Counted from the first letter of the stretch, positions 40,495 to 50,383 are shown. The stretch is 59,772 bases of DNA from Thermoanaerobaculum sp. (GCA_021154885.1 JAJKHS010000092.1:1-59772); one strand, 5' to 3'. Numbers and translations are program-made. Notes: generated by a model from the letters alone, not told the origin.

Positions 40495-43400
40495 GGCTGA
40501 CTCCCGGGAACGCTTTCTGGGGCTGGAGCCTCTTCGGCCCCGGCCTCCTGCAGGTACTGCCGGATCACGTCGGCGGGCGGGCCGGTGTCGGGGAGCACCA
40601 GCCCGGCGAGGGCGGGCCGCGCCCTGACTGGCGCGGCGCCGACGGCTGAGCTCAGGGCGAGGAGGTAGTCGCCCGGCGCCAGCTCCGCCATGCGCACTAC
40701 GCCACCCTGGCGCCGGGTTTCCAGGCGCCGGCCCGCGCGGTCGTAGAGCTCTATCTCCACCACGTCGGAGCCCGCATGGGCGCCGATGCCGACCGGCCCC
40801 TGGCGCTCGACGTGGAAGGAGAACCAGCGGCTGCCGCCGGCGGCCAGGAGCACCTCGGGGCCGAGACCCTCGCCGATCGGCGTCACCGGCGTCTCCGTGA
40901 CCTCGGCGACGCCCGAGAGCTGGGCGCCGGCCAGGGACCGCAGGCCGAGCCGCGCCTCGCCCGGCGGCAGGAAGGCGTCCAGCCGGCCGCCCTCCGCATG
41001 CACCTCGACCTCGCCGGCGCCAGCCTTATCGTCGGCCCGGTGCAGCAGGGTGGCGAGCGGCTCGGCGGTGCGCAGGTGCAGCACGCGCGGGCCCGAGCCG
41101 GCGAGCGCCAGCTCGGCGAAGCGGCCGGAGAGCGGCACGCTCGCCGGCGGCTCGACCTTCACCGGCGCCGGCTGGCCCGCGCCGGCCGGCCAGAGCGCCG
41201 CCGTCTCGTCGTCGGGACCGCCCAGCCAGGCGAGCAGCAGGCCCGGCCCATGACGCACGAGGACCACACCGCCGCGCCCGGCCGGCAGGTCGGCGCCGCG
41301 CGCCACGCTGCCGTCGCGGCCCAGGAGGATCGCGTCGGAGCCGGCGCCGCGCACGTGCAGCGTGGAGGAGCTCGCGGCACCGAGCACGATCCGCAGGGTG
41401 CCAGCCCGGTCGAGCGAACGCTCGAACGGCGCGTCCGGGGAGAGGGCCAGGGCCTCCTCCGTGGCGGCCCGCGGCAGCAGCTCGACAGTGAACGGATCGG
41501 CGCCCGGCCGCGTGTGGAGCAGCGTCAGGCGGTCAGTCGCTCCGTCATCTAAAAGCTCCTCGAACGGCGCGCCCCCCTGCCAATGGGTGCTCACCACGGT
41601 GTCGCCGTGGGAGAGCACGGCGACGGTGGCCTCGCCCAGCGCCAGGCGCAGCTTGCGGGGTCCGGCCGGCAGGTCGAGCCGGCGCGCCGTGACGCCGTCG
41701 AGATGGCCGTCGAGCACGCCCCAGTCGGCTTTCGCCGCCGTTGGTGCCGGGAAGCGGAGCTGGGCCAGGCGCAGCTCCTCGGTGCCCCCGTCCCCCGCTC
41801 CGGCCTGCCACACCCGGGCCACCGGATGCCGCGGCGCCAGGGCCACGGACACGGCCGTGCGCGGTCCCACCGCCATGACGGTGGCGGCGGGCTCGCTCCC
41901 CTGTTTCGGATCTTCACCGCTCTCCCCCACTTTCACCCCTGGCTGGCCAGCGGGAGCCGTGGCAAGAGCGAGCACGGGGCCTCCCCTGCCCTCCCCCAGG
42001 TCGGCGGTCACCGCCGCGTCGGCCGGCACCGGGAACTGAGCGCCGCCTTCGAGCCCGGCTGCCACGGTCACCCGCTCGGCTTTCAACGGTCCGGAGCCCT
42101 TGCCCGCGCGCACCAGCCAGAAACGCTCGCCGGGCGAGGAGAGCACGGCGCTCTCCCCCAGCGGGGCCAGCGGGCTGCCGGCCACGCCGGAGCCGCGCAG
42201 GTCAGGCTCCGCATCGGCAAAGCGGAACACGCCGCGGCGATCGAGCTCCACGGCCGCGGCGGCCAGGGGCGGCTCGAAGCCCTGGACCCTGGGGAGAACG
42301 GTCCCGCGCCGCAGCTCCCGCTCGCTCAACCGCGGCGCCTGCACCGCCGCCGCGGACAGCCGCACCGGCGTCTCGTGCCGGTCCAGAGACCAGAGCCGCA
42401 ACCGGTAAGCCTTGTCCCTGCCGTCCCTGCTGTCCTTGCCGTCCCTGCTCTCCAGCGGAATCTCCAGATGAGCCTCCCGGCCAATCGCGGTGCCCACCGT
42501 GCGCCAGGCCTCGCCCTCCCGCCGCTCGACCGAGAGGCCAAGGCTGTCCTTCGAGCGCGCCGCCACCAGCAGGAGGTCCGCCTTGGCGCCCACCGGCAGC
42601 GGACGCAGCAGCACGTCGCTGCCGAGTTGGAGGTTGTCGTGAGCGGGAAGAGGAGCGGACGCCTGTTCCACCTCGGCCGGCGTGCGCATGGCGATCCGCA
42701 CCTCGGCCGTCTTGGTCCCCACCGGCTCGACGCGCAGCGTGTAGCGGCCCGGCGCGAGGCGCTGGAAGAGGAGGAAGTTCCAGTCGTCCGGCCGGTCGTC
42801 GTTCTCGGCGACGACGCGGCCCTCTGCGTCGAGCAGGCGGGCGCGCACGTCGGCCGGCGAGATCGAGGTCAGCTCCGTGAGCTCCGGCAGGCCGGCCCGG
42901 CCCACCGCAACCGTCACCTCGCCGGGCGCCGTCATCTTGCGCTCCAGCCCGGTCACCAGCTCCTCGGTGTGCACCGTAACCTGGTAGTGGACGCGGCTGT
43001 TGCGCCGCGAGCAGACGGCGGCGACCTGATAGCGGCCGGGCTCCAGCTCGCCCTTCCAGGCGCGGCCCGGAGGCACGAAGCCAACATCGGTGGCCAAGCC
43101 GGCCGCGGCGCCGGCGGCGTCGAGCCGGGAGAGCCGGCCCTGCATCTCCTCCGTGAGCTCGACCGCGGCGTGGACCCTGGCCGGCAGCTCGAACTGCCAG
43201 ACGTCGGGCGGCCGCGGCGCGTCCGCGGTCGATCCCCCGGGACCTTCGGGACCTTCCGGCTCCACCCAGACGTGGTCCACCCGCGTCTCCAGCGGCAGCG
43301 CGTGCGGGCCGTGGCCGGCGAATTCGAGCGGCTCCGGCTTCTTCTCCAGAAGTACCAGGGCGCGCGCGTCGACCGGCTGCGGCAGGAGGACCAGGCGATA

Positions 43401-46232
43401 GGTGCCGGCCGCCAGCCGTTCGTCGAGGTCCGCCGGGACGTTCGGTTTCACGAGCGGCCAGCCGTCGGTATCCTCGAAGCGGCAGAGGAACTTGAAGCCG
43501 AGCCCCAGGGCGCGCAAAGTGTACTGCCCGGCCTGCGGCACGACGACGCGGAAGGCCACGGCCTGGCCGGCGGGGAGGGTGAAGTGCGCAGGGCTGCCGG
43601 CGCGCAGCTCGCCGCCGTCGAGGAGCGGTGTCGCCTCGAGCGTCAGCCCGAGATGGCCGCGCGACTTGCCGATCCCGGCGACCGTCACCTGGTAATCTCC
43701 CTCTCGCAGGTACTGCTGCACGAGGAAGTTGCGGCCGACGCCGTTCTGCGCGTCGCGGCGCATCGCCGGCACCGTGCGGGTGCGCAGCGTGCCGGCGGTG
43801 GCCAGGAGACCGGTCGAGCGGACGGCGTAGAGGCCGGGCTTGTCGGCCTGCATCAACCAGGTGCTCTGCTGCCCGCGGTCGAGGTCGAGGAAACGCGGCG
43901 CGCCCGGCTTGAGCACCGGCAGCTTCGGCACAGCGTTGAGGGCCGCGTCGGGGAGCGGCGGCAGCGGCGTCGTGGCCTGGAGAGCGGCCGGCTCCACCCA
44001 TAGCGAATAGGTCACCGTGTCCAGGCGGTCGTGGCGCACGGCGACCTTGTGATCGCCGGCCGCGACCTCGGCCTGCGGCGACCAGGCGCCGCCGTCGACC
44101 GCCACGTCGAGCCGCGAGCCGTCGTCCGTCTCGGCGCGCAGCGTACCCGCCTCGGCGACGTGGAACGGGATCTCGAACACCGGCTCCCCCGGTTTCTGCG
44201 GTTTCTGGGCCACGGGCAGCGGCTGGCCCAGGTCGACCGGCCAGGGACGGACCACCAGGCCGGCGGTGACGCCCGGTTGATGATTGATATAGGCCGTGTA
44301 GCGGTGCGACGGATCGAGCGCCAGCGGCCCGAAGCGGACGGCGGCCTGCACCGGCTGCGGAGAGACGGGAATCTCCTGACCTGCTTTGCTCCCCGGACGT
44401 AGCGTCAGGGTCAGGATCCCCTTCTTCTGCGGCTCCAGGGAGAGCTCGTAGTAGCCGGGGTCGAGGTTCCAGGCCGAGCTCGCGCCCTGCCAGTCGGGGG
44501 GCTCGTAGTGCTCCGGCCGCACGAGCAGGAACGGCTCGACGCGCGTCCGGGCGTCGGCGCCGCTCGTCACCACCCGGTAGGCGCCGGTCTCCTTGACCTC
44601 CAGGAAGAGCGTCAGCGGCTCCTGGAAGTTGAACCGCCGCGACCAGGCCGTGTGCAGGTCGAGCGGGATCGCCGCGCCGGCCAGGAACCGCTCCTTCTCG
44701 CCCGGCGGCGTGTCGGTGACCAGAGCCGTGGCGTCCACCGAGTCCTCGGCGGCCCCGGCGTGCACGGTCGACACCCAGTGCGGGCCGGACCGGCTGAACG
44801 AATAGACGTCCCGCTGCTCGAAGTGCTGGAGGACGTAGGCCTGACCCGGCGTTCCGGTGACCGTCGCGATCAGCTCCCATGGCAGCGGACCGGAGGGCGG
44901 CGCGGGCGTTTCAGGGGCAGGCTCAGAGCTGGGGGGAGCTGCCTCGGCGCCGCTGGGGGCCGGCTCGCCTTCGGCCTCGCCCTCGCTGGGCGGCGGCTGT
45001 TCCGCGGCGGCCCCCTCCGGTGCCTCCTCGACCTGAGCCGGCTCGGCGGCCGGCGCCTCCTCCTCGTTCGACGCAGCTCCTTCGGCGGAGGCCTCCGCTG
45101 AGGCCCCGGCGAGCGCCGGCTCCTTGACGTCGTCGCCCGGTTTGCCCTCGGCGCGGATCTGGGTGGCCGGCGGCACGGACTCCTTGGTCACGGCGCCCGC
45201 GCTCGTGGAGATCTCCTGCTCGTACTGGCTGCCACCGCGCACCCAGCCGGTGGCGAGCGTCGCGGGCCGTGCCTCGGGGAGCTCGAGGCGGAAGAAGTTG
45301 ACGTTGTCGGGCAGGCGGAAATGGTCCTCGCCGAAGGGACTGATCACATAGCGCCGGCGGCCGGACTCGGGCAGCCGCGGCTCACCCCAGCGCAGGTAGA
45401 GCGGATGCTCGTCCGCCCCCTCGGCCCACGGCTGGGCGACGCCGCCGTAGGCGGTCAGCAGATAGAGACCGGGCTCCAGGACGGCGGCCAGGCGGCAGCG
45501 CCAGAGCGGCTGACCGACGACCGGCTGGATCGCCCTGCACCGGGGCTCGGCCCCTTCGAGCCACGAGCCGTCGCGCCACAGGCGCAGGTCGGCCAGATTG
45601 CGGCCCGCCGCTTCGAGGCGCACGCCGCGGCGGGCGCCGATCTCCAGCCAGTACGAGACCTGCTCCAGGTCGTCCAGGCTCTCCTGCACCAGCCGGGTCT
45701 CGACGAGGCGGGGCGCGACAGACTCGGCGGGACGGCCGCGCTCGTGGAAGCTGCGCGCCTGTACCCTGACCTTGCCGATGCCCTTCTCCGCGCTCTCGAC
45801 CCGCACCTGGTACTGACCGCGGTCGAGGAACAGGTCGAGCCGGCCGCTCTCGGTCCCGGCCTCGCCGGCCCTGCCGAGAGAGCCCGCCATGCGGTCGACC
45901 AGCTCGACGGAGCTGCCCTGCGCGTTCTCGACCCGCATCGAGTAGCGGCCGAAGCGGTCGACCGTGAGCAGCGTCTTCTGAGAGCCCGCCGCCGGCAGCT
46001 CGGCGGCGCTCAGCATGACCTGCGGCGTGTCGGAAGCGGGAGCCGGCGCCTTGGAAGCCGCCGGAGCCGCCGCCGCGCCAGGCACCGCAACGAGGATGAA
46101 AGGGATGAGGAGAGCCAGAGAAGCCGCGGCCACGAAGGTGCGGAACCAGCCGTCCGTCGGCGCGCTCCCCTCACCTTCTCCCGGCTCCTCTGGCCGCTGC
46201 GTCACAGGCGCGGCCGAACTGCGAATGTGCAT
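40491..46232 (-). CDS. Giant secreted beta-repeat (PPC-like) protein coupled to alpha-2-macroglobulin
   Basis: 1913 residues from the ATG at 46232, with AAGGA upstream. A ~31-residue charged N-terminus precedes a hydrophobic segment (~32-52, FVAAASLALLIPFILVAVPG) that is either a signal peptide with a long n-region or an anchor. The rest looks extracellular: at least eight segments share the pattern L.PG.Y.L.V (RLAPGRYTLRVEPVG, LREGDYQVTVAG, ELEPGRYQVAAV, LAAGTYRLVLLP, ELAPGDYLLALS), as in bacterial pre-peptidase C-terminal (PPC) beta-sandwiches. Residues ~355-450 are an Ala/Glu/Pro low-complexity linker. I see no catalytic motif or thioester. Its stop overlaps the alpha-2-macroglobulin start (ATGA), so it is the first gene of a three-gene operon. 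I do not recognise a named family; a protein-binding or scaffold role is inferred. Confidence 0.8.
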   Translation of the reverse strand: MHIRSSAAPVTQRPEEPGEGEGSAPTDGWFRTFVAAASLALLIPFILVAVPGAAAAPAASKAPAPASDTPQVMLSAAELPAAGSQKTLLTVDRFGRYSMRVENAQGSSVELVDRMAGSLGRAGEAGTESGRLDLFLDRGQYQVRVESAEKGIGKVRVQARSFHERGRPAESVAPRLVETRLVQESLDDLEQVSYWLEIGARRGVRLEAAGRNLADLRLWRDGSWLEGAEPRCRAIQPVVGQPLWRCRLAAVLEPGLYLLTAYGGVAQPWAEGADEHPLYLRWGEPRLPESGRRRYVISPFGEDHFRLPDNVNFFRLELPEARPATLATGWVRGGSQYEQEISTSAGAVTKESVPPATQIRAEGKPGDDVKEPALAGASAEASAEGAASNEEEAPAAEPAQVEEAPEGAAAEQPPPSEGEAEGEPAPSGAEAAPPSSEPAPETPAPPSGPLPWELIATVTGTPGQAYVLQHFEQRDVYSFSRSGPHWVSTVHAGAAEDSVDATALVTDTPPGEKERFLAGAAIPLDLHTAWSRRFNFQEPLTLFLEVKETGAYRVVTSGADARTRVEPFLLVRPEHYEPPDWQGASSAWNLDPGYYELSLEPQKKGILTLTLRPGSKAGQEIPVSPQPVQAAVRFGPLALDPSHRYTAYINHQPGVTAGLVVRPWPVDLGQPLPVAQKPQKPGEPVFEIPFHVAEAGTLRAETDDGSRLDVAVDGGAWSPQAEVAAGDHKVAVRHDRLDTVTYSLWVEPAALQATTPLPPLPDAALNAVPKLPVLKPGAPRFLDLDRGQQSTWLMQADKPGLYAVRSTGLLATAGTLRTRTVPAMRRDAQNGVGRNFLVQQYLREGDYQVTVAGIGKSRGHLGLTLEATPLLDGGELRAGSPAHFTLPAGQAVAFRVVVPQAGQYTLRALGLGFKFLCRFEDTDGWPLVKPNVPADLDERLAAGTYRLVLLPQPVDARALVLLEKKPEPLEFAGHGPHALPLETRVDHVWVEPEGPEGPGGSTADAPRPPDVWQFELPARVHAAVELTEEMQGRLSRLDAAGAAAGLATDVGFVPPGRAWKGELEPGRYQVAAVCSRRNSRVHYQVTVHTEELVTGLERKMTAPGEVTVAVGRAGLPELTELTSISPADVRARLLDAEGRVVAENDDRPDDWNFLLFQRLAPGRYTLRVEPVGTKTAEVRIAMRTPAEVEQASAPLPAHDNLQLGSDVLLRPLPVGAKADLLLVAARSKDSLGLSVERREGEAWRTVGTAIGREAHLEIPLESRDGKDSRDGRDKAYRLRLWSLDRHETPVRLSAAAVQAPRLSERELRRGTVLPRVQGFEPPLAAAAVELDRRGVFRFADAEPDLRGSGVAGSPLAPLGESAVLSSPGERFWLVRAGKGSGPLKAERVTVAAGLEGGAQFPVPADAAVTADLGEGRGGPVLALATAPAGQPGVKVGESGEDPKQGSEPAATVMAVGPRTAVSVALAPRHPVARVWQAGAGDGGTEELRLAQLRFPAPTAAKADWGVLDGHLDGVTARRLDLPAGPRKLRLALGEATVAVLSHGDTVVSTHWQGGAPFEELLDDGATDRLTLLHTRPGADPFTVELLPRAATEEALALSPDAPFERSLDRAGTLRIVLGAASSSTLHVRGAGSDAILLGRDGSVARGADLPAGRGGVVLVRHGPGLLLAWLGGPDDETAALWPAGAGQPAPVKVEPPASVPLSGRFAELALAGSGPRVLHLRTAEPLATLLHRADDKAGAGEVEVHAEGGRLDAFLPPGEARLGLRSLAGAQLSGVAEVTETPVTPIGEGLGPEVLLAAGGSRWFSFHVERQGPVGIGAHAGSDVVEIELYDRAGRRLETRRQGGVVRMAELAPGDYLLALSSAVGAAPVRARPALAGLVLPDTGPPADVIRQYLQEAGAEEAPAPESVPGSQP
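42414..42449. repeat. In-frame 9-bp tandem repeat inside the giant gene
   Basis: Four 9-bp units (GTCCCTGCC, GTCCCTGCT, GTCCTTGCC, GTCCCTGCT) lie in the coding region and encode SRDGKDSRDGRD on the minus strand around residues 1261-1273. The same GTCCCTGnn unit forms the interior of the palindromic element at 15776-15953. Confidence 0.75.
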
Positions 46233-46512
46233 GGGATTCCTTCTGGTCTGGAGGGGAGTGTATCTCAGGAGGATTCCATTTCGCAGGCCCGCCATCTCGG
46301 ATCTGCGCGCGGCGTCGACCTACAAGCCGAGGTGCTGAGAGGTCAGTCAAGTCACGCTCCTCAGGGAAGTCCAGGGCCGGGGAGACGATCTGGCCCCGGC
46401 TGGCCTTCTCTGACGTTTCAGTCACCCATGAAACACCCGAAAAGATGCCCCGCAAACCCGCATTCTTCTAGGGGTTGCAAGATCGGGGTGTCTTTTTCCG
46501 TCTATAGGGGAC

Positions 46513-48036
46513 ATGCTAGCCCGAGCCACTGCAGCCACGCCATGGGGGATTGAAGCACGCCCCGTCCAGATCGAAGTCGACGTCCATAACGGACTCCCGC
46601 AGGTCCAGATCGTGGGACTTGCCGACGCCGCGGTTCGCGAGAGCCGTGAGCGGGTGCGCGCCGCGATCAAGAACTGCGGCTTCGACCTGGAACCCAAGTC
46701 CATCATCATCAATCTCGCTCCCGCCGACCTGCGCAAGGAAGGCAACCACCTCGACCTCGCCATTGCCCTGGCGATGCTGGTGGCCTACGAACAACTACCC
46801 CAGGAGACCCTCGACGGCCGGCTGATCTGCGGCGAGTTGGGTCTGGACGGCGCCATCCGCACCGTCCGCGGCGGTCTCGCCATCGCCGACCTCGGCCGGC
46901 GGCTCGCCGCGCGCGAGGTGCTGCTGCCGGCGCCCAACGCGCCGGAGGCGGCGGCTCTCGACGCCGTGCCGGTGATCGGCCTGCGCGGCCTGGCCGAGGC
47001 CGTCCACCACCTGACCGGGGTGGACCCCATCGCAGCGGTCACGGCGCCGCCGCTCGCCGGCGTCGTGTGGGGGCATGGTCCCGACCTCTCGGAGGTGCGT
47101 GGCCAGGAGACCGCCAAGCGGGCTCTCGAAGTGGCCGCCGCGGGCGGTCACAACCTCCTCTTCCTGGGGCCTCCAGGCTCGGGCAAGACGATGCTCGCCC
47201 GGCGCCTGCCCGGCCTGCTGCCGCCCCTCACTCTCTCGGAGTCGATCGCCGTCACCAAGATCCACTCCCTGGTGGCCGAGGAGCCGCCCGCGGGCCTGCT
47301 CCACCAGCGGCCGTTCCGCAGCCCCCATACCGGCACCAGCACGCCGGGATTGATCGGCGGCGGCAGCAATCCCCGTCCGGGCGAGGCGAGCCTGGCCCAC
47401 AACGGCGTCCTCTTCCTGGACGAGCTGCCGGAGTTCCGGCGCGACACCCTCGAAGCTCTGCGCCAGCCCCTGGAGGAGGGCTTCGTCACCGTGGTGCGCG
47501 CCCGCGCCCGGCTCGCCTTTCCAGCACGCTTTTCATTGCTTGCCGCAATGAATCCCTGTCCGTGCGGCCACCTGGGGGATCCGAGATACGTCTGTCGCTG
47601 TCCTCCCCCGCTCATCGAGCGCTATCGCGGGCGAGTTTCGGGTCCCCTGCTGGATCGCATCGACCTGCACGTCGAGGTGCCGGCGGTGAGCCTGAAGGAG
47701 CTGCGCTCCGGGCCGGGCGAGACCACGGCCGATGTGGCCCGCCGGGTGGCCGCCGCGCGCGCCCTCCAGGCCGCACGCTTCGGCCCCGAGGCGCCGACGC
47801 CCAACAACGCCGCCATGGGACCAGAACAGCTCCGCCGCTTCTGCGTCCTGGACACCGCGGGCCGCGCTCTCCTCGACGCCGCCTTCGAGAAGCTCGGCCT
47901 CTCCGCCCGTGCCCTCGACCGCGTGCTCAAGGTGGCCCGCACCATCGCCGACCTCACCGGCAGCGACGCCATCCGCGCCGCCCATCTGGCCGAGGCCATT
48001 CAGTACCGCAGCCTGGACCGGAGGGTGGTCTCATGA
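46513..48036 (+). CDS. comM: YifB/ComM family Mg-chelatase-like AAA+ ATPase
   Basis: 507 residues, full length. The N-terminal ChlI-like domain is recognised by VDVHNGLPQVQIVGLADAAV and AAIKNCGFDLEPKSIIINLA. The AAA+ core has Walker A GPPGSGKTMLARRLPGLLPP (~residue 218), Walker B VLFLDELPEF (~297) and the zinc-like CPCGHLGDPRYVCRCPPPLI (~345-365). The C-terminal Mg_chelatase_C domain ends RAAHLAEAIQYRSLDRR. ComM is a hexameric helicase that promotes branch migration during natural transformation and recombination. GGGGA precedes the ATG closely. The stop overlaps the next gene as ATGA. It is divergent from the giant secreted gene. Confidence 0.95.
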   Translation: MLARATAATPWGIEARPVQIEVDVHNGLPQVQIVGLADAAVRESRERVRAAIKNCGFDLEPKSIIINLAPADLRKEGNHLDLAIALAMLVAYEQLPQETLDGRLICGELGLDGAIRTVRGGLAIADLGRRLAAREVLLPAPNAPEAAALDAVPVIGLRGLAEAVHHLTGVDPIAAVTAPPLAGVVWGHGPDLSEVRGQETAKRALEVAAAGGHNLLFLGPPGSGKTMLARRLPGLLPPLTLSESIAVTKIHSLVAEEPPAGLLHQRPFRSPHTGTSTPGLIGGGSNPRPGEASLAHNGVLFLDELPEFRRDTLEALRQPLEEGFVTVVRARARLAFPARFSLLAAMNPCPCGHLGDPRYVCRCPPPLIERYRGRVSGPLLDRIDLHVEVPAVSLKELRSGPGETTADVARRVAAARALQAARFGPEAPTPNNAAMGPEQLRRFCVLDTAGRALLDAAFEKLGLSARALDRVLKVARTIADLTGSDAIRAAHLAEAIQYRSLDRRVVS

Positions 48037-48404
48037 AGCTCCTTCGCATCGCCAAAGGGAGATGGGAGGTGCTGGCCGAGGTGGACCCTGGCGGGAGCTG
48101 TCCGGTGCTCGACCTCCTCGACCAGCCCGGCAGCCGGCCGGAGACCCGGGTGTTCCTCAGCCGTTTTCTGCGGGTGTATCTGCCCCTGGAAGGACCGCCG
48201 GCGTCGAGCCTGCCGCGGTGCAGGCCACTCGCGGACGGCGTCTTCGAGCTGCGCGGCCAGCCCGGCGGGCAGGAGCCGGCCGTCCTTTTCTTCTCGGACG
48301 AGGGCCAGAGGATCGTCTGCGCCAGCGGCGTGGATTCCAGGCAGCGCTATTTCGCGGCAAAGGCCGCCCGAGGTCTCCAGATCTCCGAGGAAGCCCTGCG
48401 ATGA
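48033..48404 (+). CDS. RelE/HigB-type toxin, phage Gp49-like family
   Basis: 123 residues from an ATG that overlaps the comM stop (ATGA). The pattern fits the Gp49-like toxin fold: early W.V....DPGG.CPVLDLLD, the central RCRPLADGVFELRGQ, and PAVLFFSDEGQRIVCASGV, where related toxins have ElR....R..yf...g..ivllhgF. The final basic ..K.A..R motif is weaker than usual (YFAAKAARGLQIS). A following HigA-like antitoxin is expected but none is intact; MENLERYRQMFGRLEP at 48460-48507 could be its start, but the frame runs on without a domain. It may therefore be a solitary or decaying toxin. Confidence 0.7.
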   Translation: MKLLRIAKGRWEVLAEVDPGGSCPVLDLLDQPGSRPETRVFLSRFLRVYLPLEGPPASSLPRCRPLADGVFELRGQPGGQEPAVLFFSDEGQRIVCASGVDSRQRYFAAKAARGLQISEEALR

Positions 48405-48577
48405 AGCCGGGAACGAAGCCAAGTTCCGGCACGGACTGCAGATTCTCACGGAGGGTTGAATGGAGAACCTCGAGCGCTACCGGCAGATGTTCGGGAGGCT
48501 TGAGCCGCTCCGGCCCTGGTGGCACCCGTCCGCCGTCCGGTCTATACTGACCGGGAACTTTTCAACAGACCGGCGGG

Positions 48578-50383
48578 ATGCCGAAGGGGGCTGGTCCAGT
48601 GCAATCGGCGCCACCCGGAAGAGAGCTCGCGGGGAGCGTCGCGCGGCGGATCTCCTCCTGGTTGCATGCCGGGCTCGATCCGGGGACGGCGGAGCCGCGG
48701 CGGCTGCGCAACGTCCGCTACTCCGGAGTCGTCACGCTGGGGGTGCTCGGCCTGGGGGCGTTCCTGCTCCTGCGCGCCCTCGCGGCGGGAGATGCCGCGC
48801 AGGTGGCGATCGCCCTGGCGGCGATCGTCGCGGGCGCGGTCCTCCGGCCCCTCGTCAACGCCTTCCAGCCCCCGCGGCGCGCCGCCCACGTCCCGCCGCT
48901 CCTGCTTTTCTCGCTGATCGTCGCCTCTCACTTCGCCGACGGACCCGCGTCTCTCGGCCTCTCCTGGCTCGACCTCGTGCCGCCGGCCGCCGCGGCGGCC
49001 ACCGGCGTCGCGGGCTGCTGGGCGTGGGCCGGCCTCGGACTGGCCGCCGTGCTGGCGGCCGGTCCGGGAGCGCCCGACGTCGTCGACCGCCTGGGTGCGC
49101 TCGTCGCGCTGGCCGCCCTGAGCGCCGGCTTCGCGCGCCACGGCCTGGGCTCCGAACGGGCGCTCGCGCAGGAGATCGCGCTGCGCAAGCAGACCGAGCA
49201 GGAGGCGCGCGCCGCCGACCTCGCGAAGAGCGAGTTCCTCGCCAACATGAGCCACGAGATCCGCACGCCGATGAACGGTGTGATCGGAATGACCGAGCTG
49301 CTGCTCCGCTCCGAGCTCGCCCCGGAGCAGCGCGAGAGAGCGGAGGCCATCGCCAATTCCGCCGAAGCCCTGCTCGCCCTGGTCGACGACATCCTCGACC
49401 TGTCGAAGATCGAAGCCGGCCGCCTGCAGCTCCAGGAAGCCGAGGTCGACCTGGACGACTTGGCCGGCGGGATGGTGCGCCTCCTGCGGCCGAAGGCGAG
49501 GGAAAAAGGAGTGGCGCTCCGGTTGGAGATCGCGGAGGGGGTGCCGCGGCGGCTGCGCGCCGATCCGGCGCGGCTGCGCCAGGTGCTCCTGAACCTGGTG
49601 GGCAACGCGGTGAAGTTCACCCTCGCGGGCTCGGTGGACGTCCGCTTCGAGGTCGAGCCGCCGGCGTCCCTGCGCGTCCTCGTGCGCGACACCGGGATCG
49701 GCATCTCGCCGCAGGACCAGGCGCGCCTCTTCGCCCCCTTCTCGCAGGCCGACAGCACCGCGGCCCGCGGTTTCGGCGGCAGCGGCCTGGGGCTGGCCAT
49801 CTCCCGCCGCCTGGTGGAGATGATGGACGGTCAGATCGGCGTCGAGAGCGTGCGCGGGGAGGGCTCGACCTTCTGGTTCCGCATCCCGCTGCACCCCGCG
49901 GCCACCGCCATCGGTACGGCGACCGCGGCGACCGCTCCGGCCGAGACTTCGGGGAACGGCGTTGGGCCCGGCTCGCCGGGCGGCGTCCGCGGCATGCGCC
50001 TCCTCGCCGTCGAGGACAACCCGATCAACCAGCAGGTCCTCCTCGCCCAACTCGCCGCGCTCGGCCTCGCCGCCGACCTGGCGGCCGACGGCCAGGCGGC
50101 GCTCGACGCCCTGGAGCGGCAGACCTACGATCTGGTCCTCATGGACTGCCAGCTCCCCGGGCTCGACGGCTACGAGACCACGCGCCGCTGGCGCCGGCGG
50201 GAGGCGGGCGGCCGGAGCATCCCGATCATCGCCGTCACCGCCCATGCCATGCGGGGCGAACGGGAGAAGTGCCTGGCCGCCGGCATGGACGACCACATCG
50301 CGAAGCCCTTCCGGCTCGAGGAGCTGGCGGCGATCGTCGGGCGCTGGCTCCCCTCCTCTCCGCGGCCGGACGCCCCCCTTTAG
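48578..50383 (+). CDS. Hybrid sensor histidine kinase/response regulator
   Basis: 601 residues. About four to five membrane helices occupy residues ~48-180 with short loops and no large periplasmic sensor. A coiled linker (~195-215) leads to the HisKA dimerisation domain with phospho-accepting His226 in [18 protein letters not shown]. The HATPase domain has the N box LVGNAVKF (Asn343), G1 DTGIGIS, the F box FAPFSQADS and G2 [10 protein letters not shown] receiver domain covers ~474-590 with acidic VEDNP and phospho-Asp523 in [15 protein letters not shown], and KPFR at the end. No DNA-binding output is fused and no separate regulator is adjacent. The last four bases overlap the convergent kinase gene (TTAG). 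A TATACT sequence at about 48543 may be its -10. Confidence 0.93.
   Translation: MPKGAGPVQSAPPGRELAGSVARRISSWLHAGLDPGTAEPRRLRNVRYSGVVTLGVLGLGAFLLLRALAAGDAAQVAIALAAIVAGAVLRPLVNAFQPPRRAAHVPPLLLFSLIVASHFADGPASLGLSWLDLVPPAAAAATGVAGCWAWAGLGLAAVLAAGPGAPDVVDRLGALVALAALSAGFARHGLGSERALAQEIALRKQTEQEARAADLAKSEFLANMSHEIRTPMNGVIGMTELLLRSELAPEQRERAEAIANSAEALLALVDDILDLSKIEAGRLQLQEAEVDLDDLAGGMVRLLRPKAREKGVALRLEIAEGVPRRLRADPARLRQVLLNLVGNAVKFTLAGSVDVRFEVEPPASLRVLVRDTGIGISPQDQARLFAPFSQADSTAARGFGGSGLGLAISRRLVEMMDGQIGVESVRGEGSTFWFRIPLHPAATAIGTATAATAPAETSGNGVGPGSPGGVRGMRLLAVEDNPINQQVLLAQLAALGLAADLAADGQAALDALERQTYDLVLMDCQLPGLDGYETTRRWRRREAGGRSIPIIAVTAHAMRGEREKCLAAGMDDHIAKPFRLEELAAIVGRWLPSSPRPDAPL

Noticed and set aside
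32692-40500. A 2602-codon open frame on the + strand opposite pbpC and the alpha-2-macroglobulin gene
   Set aside because: It is an antisense shadow: the minus-strand frames have signal peptides, catalytic motifs and tight operon junctions, while this translation is His/Arg/Gly/Val-rich with no domain. High GC removes stops from antisense frames.
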